Assembly: GCA_038231615.1 (NCBI GenBank) | Contig: JBBRLA010000425.1 | Location: 1-7,590 of the forward strand | DNA length: 7,590 nucleotides | Source: JBBRLA01 sp038231615 | GTDB lineage: Bacteria > Myxococcota_A > Polyangia > Palsa-1104 > JAEUJZ01 | Reading direction: 5' to 3' | Shown: positions 6,719-7,590 of the stretch, one piece after another | Position numbering within the stretch: the first letter of the stretch is position 1 | Layout of the letters: each line of letters begins with the position of its first letter | Made by a program: the position numbers and the translations under genes | Notes under the pieces: generated by a model | Seen by the model: the letters and a program-made list of their open reading frames with translations, nothing else | The model's database searches: none | What the model was told of the DNA's origin: nothing

Positions 6719-7081
6719 AAGAGCTGCACCCAACTGAAATACGAAATCCAGGAAAAGGCCCGAGAGTCCTTCTTCCCCTCCGGCGCGGTCGCCGAAGTCG
6801 AGCCCAGTCCAACGCTGCGCGAGAACCTGCGACGAGCGAAGCGGTCTCGACTGATCAACGAACGGGCCAAGACCCACCGCATCGTCGATCCGGTCCTCAG
6901 CGAGTTGGAGGCGCTGCGCCCCGGTCAGATCTCCACGCTCCCGGAGGTCCGGCTCGAGGTCAAGGGCTTGGAGGGGTTAAGCGGCTTTCCTGACTTCCTG
7001 ATCTCGGGCAGCGTCGTCCACAAGATCGTCCCCATCATCTCGATTATCGAGGCCAAGAAGGACGATATCCGCTTGCTTTGA
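6719..7081 (+). pseudogene. PD-(D/E)XK nuclease-like gene fragment without start codon
   Basis: Between TAA at 6716-6718 and TGA at 7079-7081 lies a 120-codon frame with clear coding character and no ATG, GTG or TTG near its beginning. It reads QLKYEIQEKARESFFPSG, EPSPTLRENLRRAKRS, INERAKTHRIVDPVLSELEAL and then GLSGFPDFLIS followed by IVPIISIIEAKKDDI. The pairing of PDF with an EAK about 18 residues later, each in a strand-like setting, fits the PD-(D/E)XK nuclease core (acidic residue, then E-x-K). As I recall, relatives continue after EAKKDDI with a helix carrying a Gly-Gln-Cys motif. Here only Arg-Leu-Leu follow, because the reading frame enters the inverted repeat at 7069 and stops. Both the N-terminus and the C-terminal half of the core are missing, so it is almost surely inactive. 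The original role, defence or repair, is unknown. Confidence 0.65.
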
Positions 7082-7169
7082 GCCCGGACGCGCCCGGAGC
7101 CGGCGAGCGGAGCGGCCTACTGGCCGTGAGCACGTCGGCGAGGACGAAAGACGGGCTCAACGCAAGCGG
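7069..7169. repeat. 101-bp symmetric imperfect palindrome with 18-bp terminal inverted repeats
   Basis: The left end CCGCTTGCTTTGAGCCCG (7069-7086) is the reverse complement of 7152-7169 at 17 of 18 positions. Inside, GCCGGCGAGC (7099-7108) pairs with 7130-7139 at 8 of 10 positions, and CGGCC (7113-7117) pairs perfectly with GGCCG (7122-7126) around a TACT loop. The unpaired gaps are balanced (12 and 12 nt, then 4 and 3 nt), so the whole element is centred near 7119. It lies between two convergent reading frames and provides the stop of the nuclease fragment. No T-run follows on either strand, so a standard intrinsic terminator is unlikely. I see no target-site duplication. It could be a small MITE-like or REP-like element or a structured RNA. 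Confidence 0.7.
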
Positions 7170-7178
7170 GTGGCGCTG

Positions 7179-7590
7179 TCAGGGCAAGGCCTTGTAGCGC
7201 AGCACGGCATCCAGGAAGAAGTCGTCCCCGTAGATCAGGGAGTTGGTGTCCTGGTTCAGGTCCCAGGCCACCGACCCGCCTGCCAGGATGCCCTGGTGGA
7301 CGGAGTCCTTGGCCAGGTACGCCAGCTTCCCGTCGGCGGTGCGATAGGTCAGCAGCGAGCGCAGGATGTTCTCGGCGGCGGTGAAATACTTCTGCCTCAA
7401 GCCCCGGTCGTCCTCGATCGAGCTGAGTTCCAGCAGCCCGGCGGCGGCGATGGCCGCTGCCGAGGAGTCGCGCCGGGTGAAGGCCCTGGTGCCCGCCCGA
7501 TGGGTGCTGTAGGGACCGTCCGGCTCCCCCAGCGCGGCATCGAAGTCGGCGGGCGGGATGAAGTCGCCGGGCCGGTGGTTGAAGGAGTCC
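7179..7590 (-). CDS. Glycoside hydrolase family 88 (unsaturated glucuronyl hydrolase), C-terminal part
   Basis: The frame enters from the right edge and ends at TGA (7179-7181); 136 residues are visible. DSSAAAIAAAGLLELS is the hallmark block of GH88 unsaturated glucuronyl hydrolases. It is followed by a helix pair (QKYFTAAENILRSLLTY) and by IYGDDFFLDAVLRYKALP at the end, equivalent to the GDYYFLEALLR close of the family. These (alpha/alpha)6-barrel enzymes of about 370-400 residues remove the unsaturated uronic acid left by polysaccharide lyases. The visible part is roughly the last third, so the catalytic aspartates and any signal peptide lie outside the window. The C-terminus looks natural and complete, so this gene seems intact here. 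An internal TTG at 7400 is only a chance start. Its stop lies 9 bp from the palindrome. Confidence 0.78.
   Translation of the reverse strand, partial: DSFNHRPGDFIPPADFDAALGEPDGPYSTHRAGTRAFTRRDSSAAAIAAAGLLELSSIEDDRGLRQKYFTAAENILRSLLTYRTADGKLAYLAKDSVHQGILAGGSVAWDLNQDTNSLIYGDDFFLDAVLRYKALP

Noticed and set aside
7069..7169. Palindrome as an integron attC site.
   Set aside because: A GCTCAAC-like box is present, but the box order is reversed (TTTGAGC first, GCTCAAC last) and no integrase or cassette lies nearby.

Overview
The window is GC-rich DNA carrying large signalling proteins (a STAND NTPase with a WD40 array and Hanks-type Ser/Thr kinases with an FGE-type tail) and a glycoside hydrolase family 88 enzyme. 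This mix fits a large-genome, developmentally complex bacterium. Myxococcota is the best guess because of the domain architectures, the GC content and a near-consensus sigma-54 promoter; Planctomycetota or Acidobacteriota cannot be excluded. The assignment is inference, as no marker gene is present.

Layout. (1) Positions 1-3122 (+): the C-terminal 1039 codons of a membrane-anchored STAND-type NTPase with 16 WD40 repeats. (2) Positions 3129-4340 (-): a complete 403-residue Ser/Thr kinase gene, tail to tail with the first gene and only 6 bp away. It has an N-terminal zinc-finger-like motif and a C-terminal membrane segment. (3) Positions 4341-7081: a gene graveyard. It holds, in order, an unidentified 85-codon piece (-), about 465 bp of strand-skewed non-coding DNA, a headless and tailless kinase-FGE gene (+), the first ~33 codons of a lipoprotein gene (-) with its ribosome-binding site and sigma-54 promoter intact, about 590 bp without a recognisable gene, and a startless PD-(D/E)XK nuclease-like fragment (+). 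(4) Positions 7069-7169: a 101-bp symmetric imperfect palindrome that supplies the stop codon of the nuclease fragment. (5) Positions 7179-7590 (-): the C-terminal part of a GH88 unsaturated glucuronyl hydrolase.

The intact part may form a signalling or conflict module. The WD40-STAND protein would be a ligand-responsive switch at the membrane, and the neighbouring kinase, also membrane-anchored, a second receptor-type signalling protein. That link is inference from adjacency. The kinase ends just after the hinge where its damaged paralogue at 5336 runs on into an FGE (C-type-lectin-like) domain, so it may itself be a shortened form. The piled-up fragments suggest repeated recombination, as seen in defence islands and other accessory regions. 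The features least likely to be found by routine annotation are the palindrome at 7069-7169, the orphan sigma-54 promoter with lipoprotein start at 5958-6125, and the nuclease remnant at 6719-7081.
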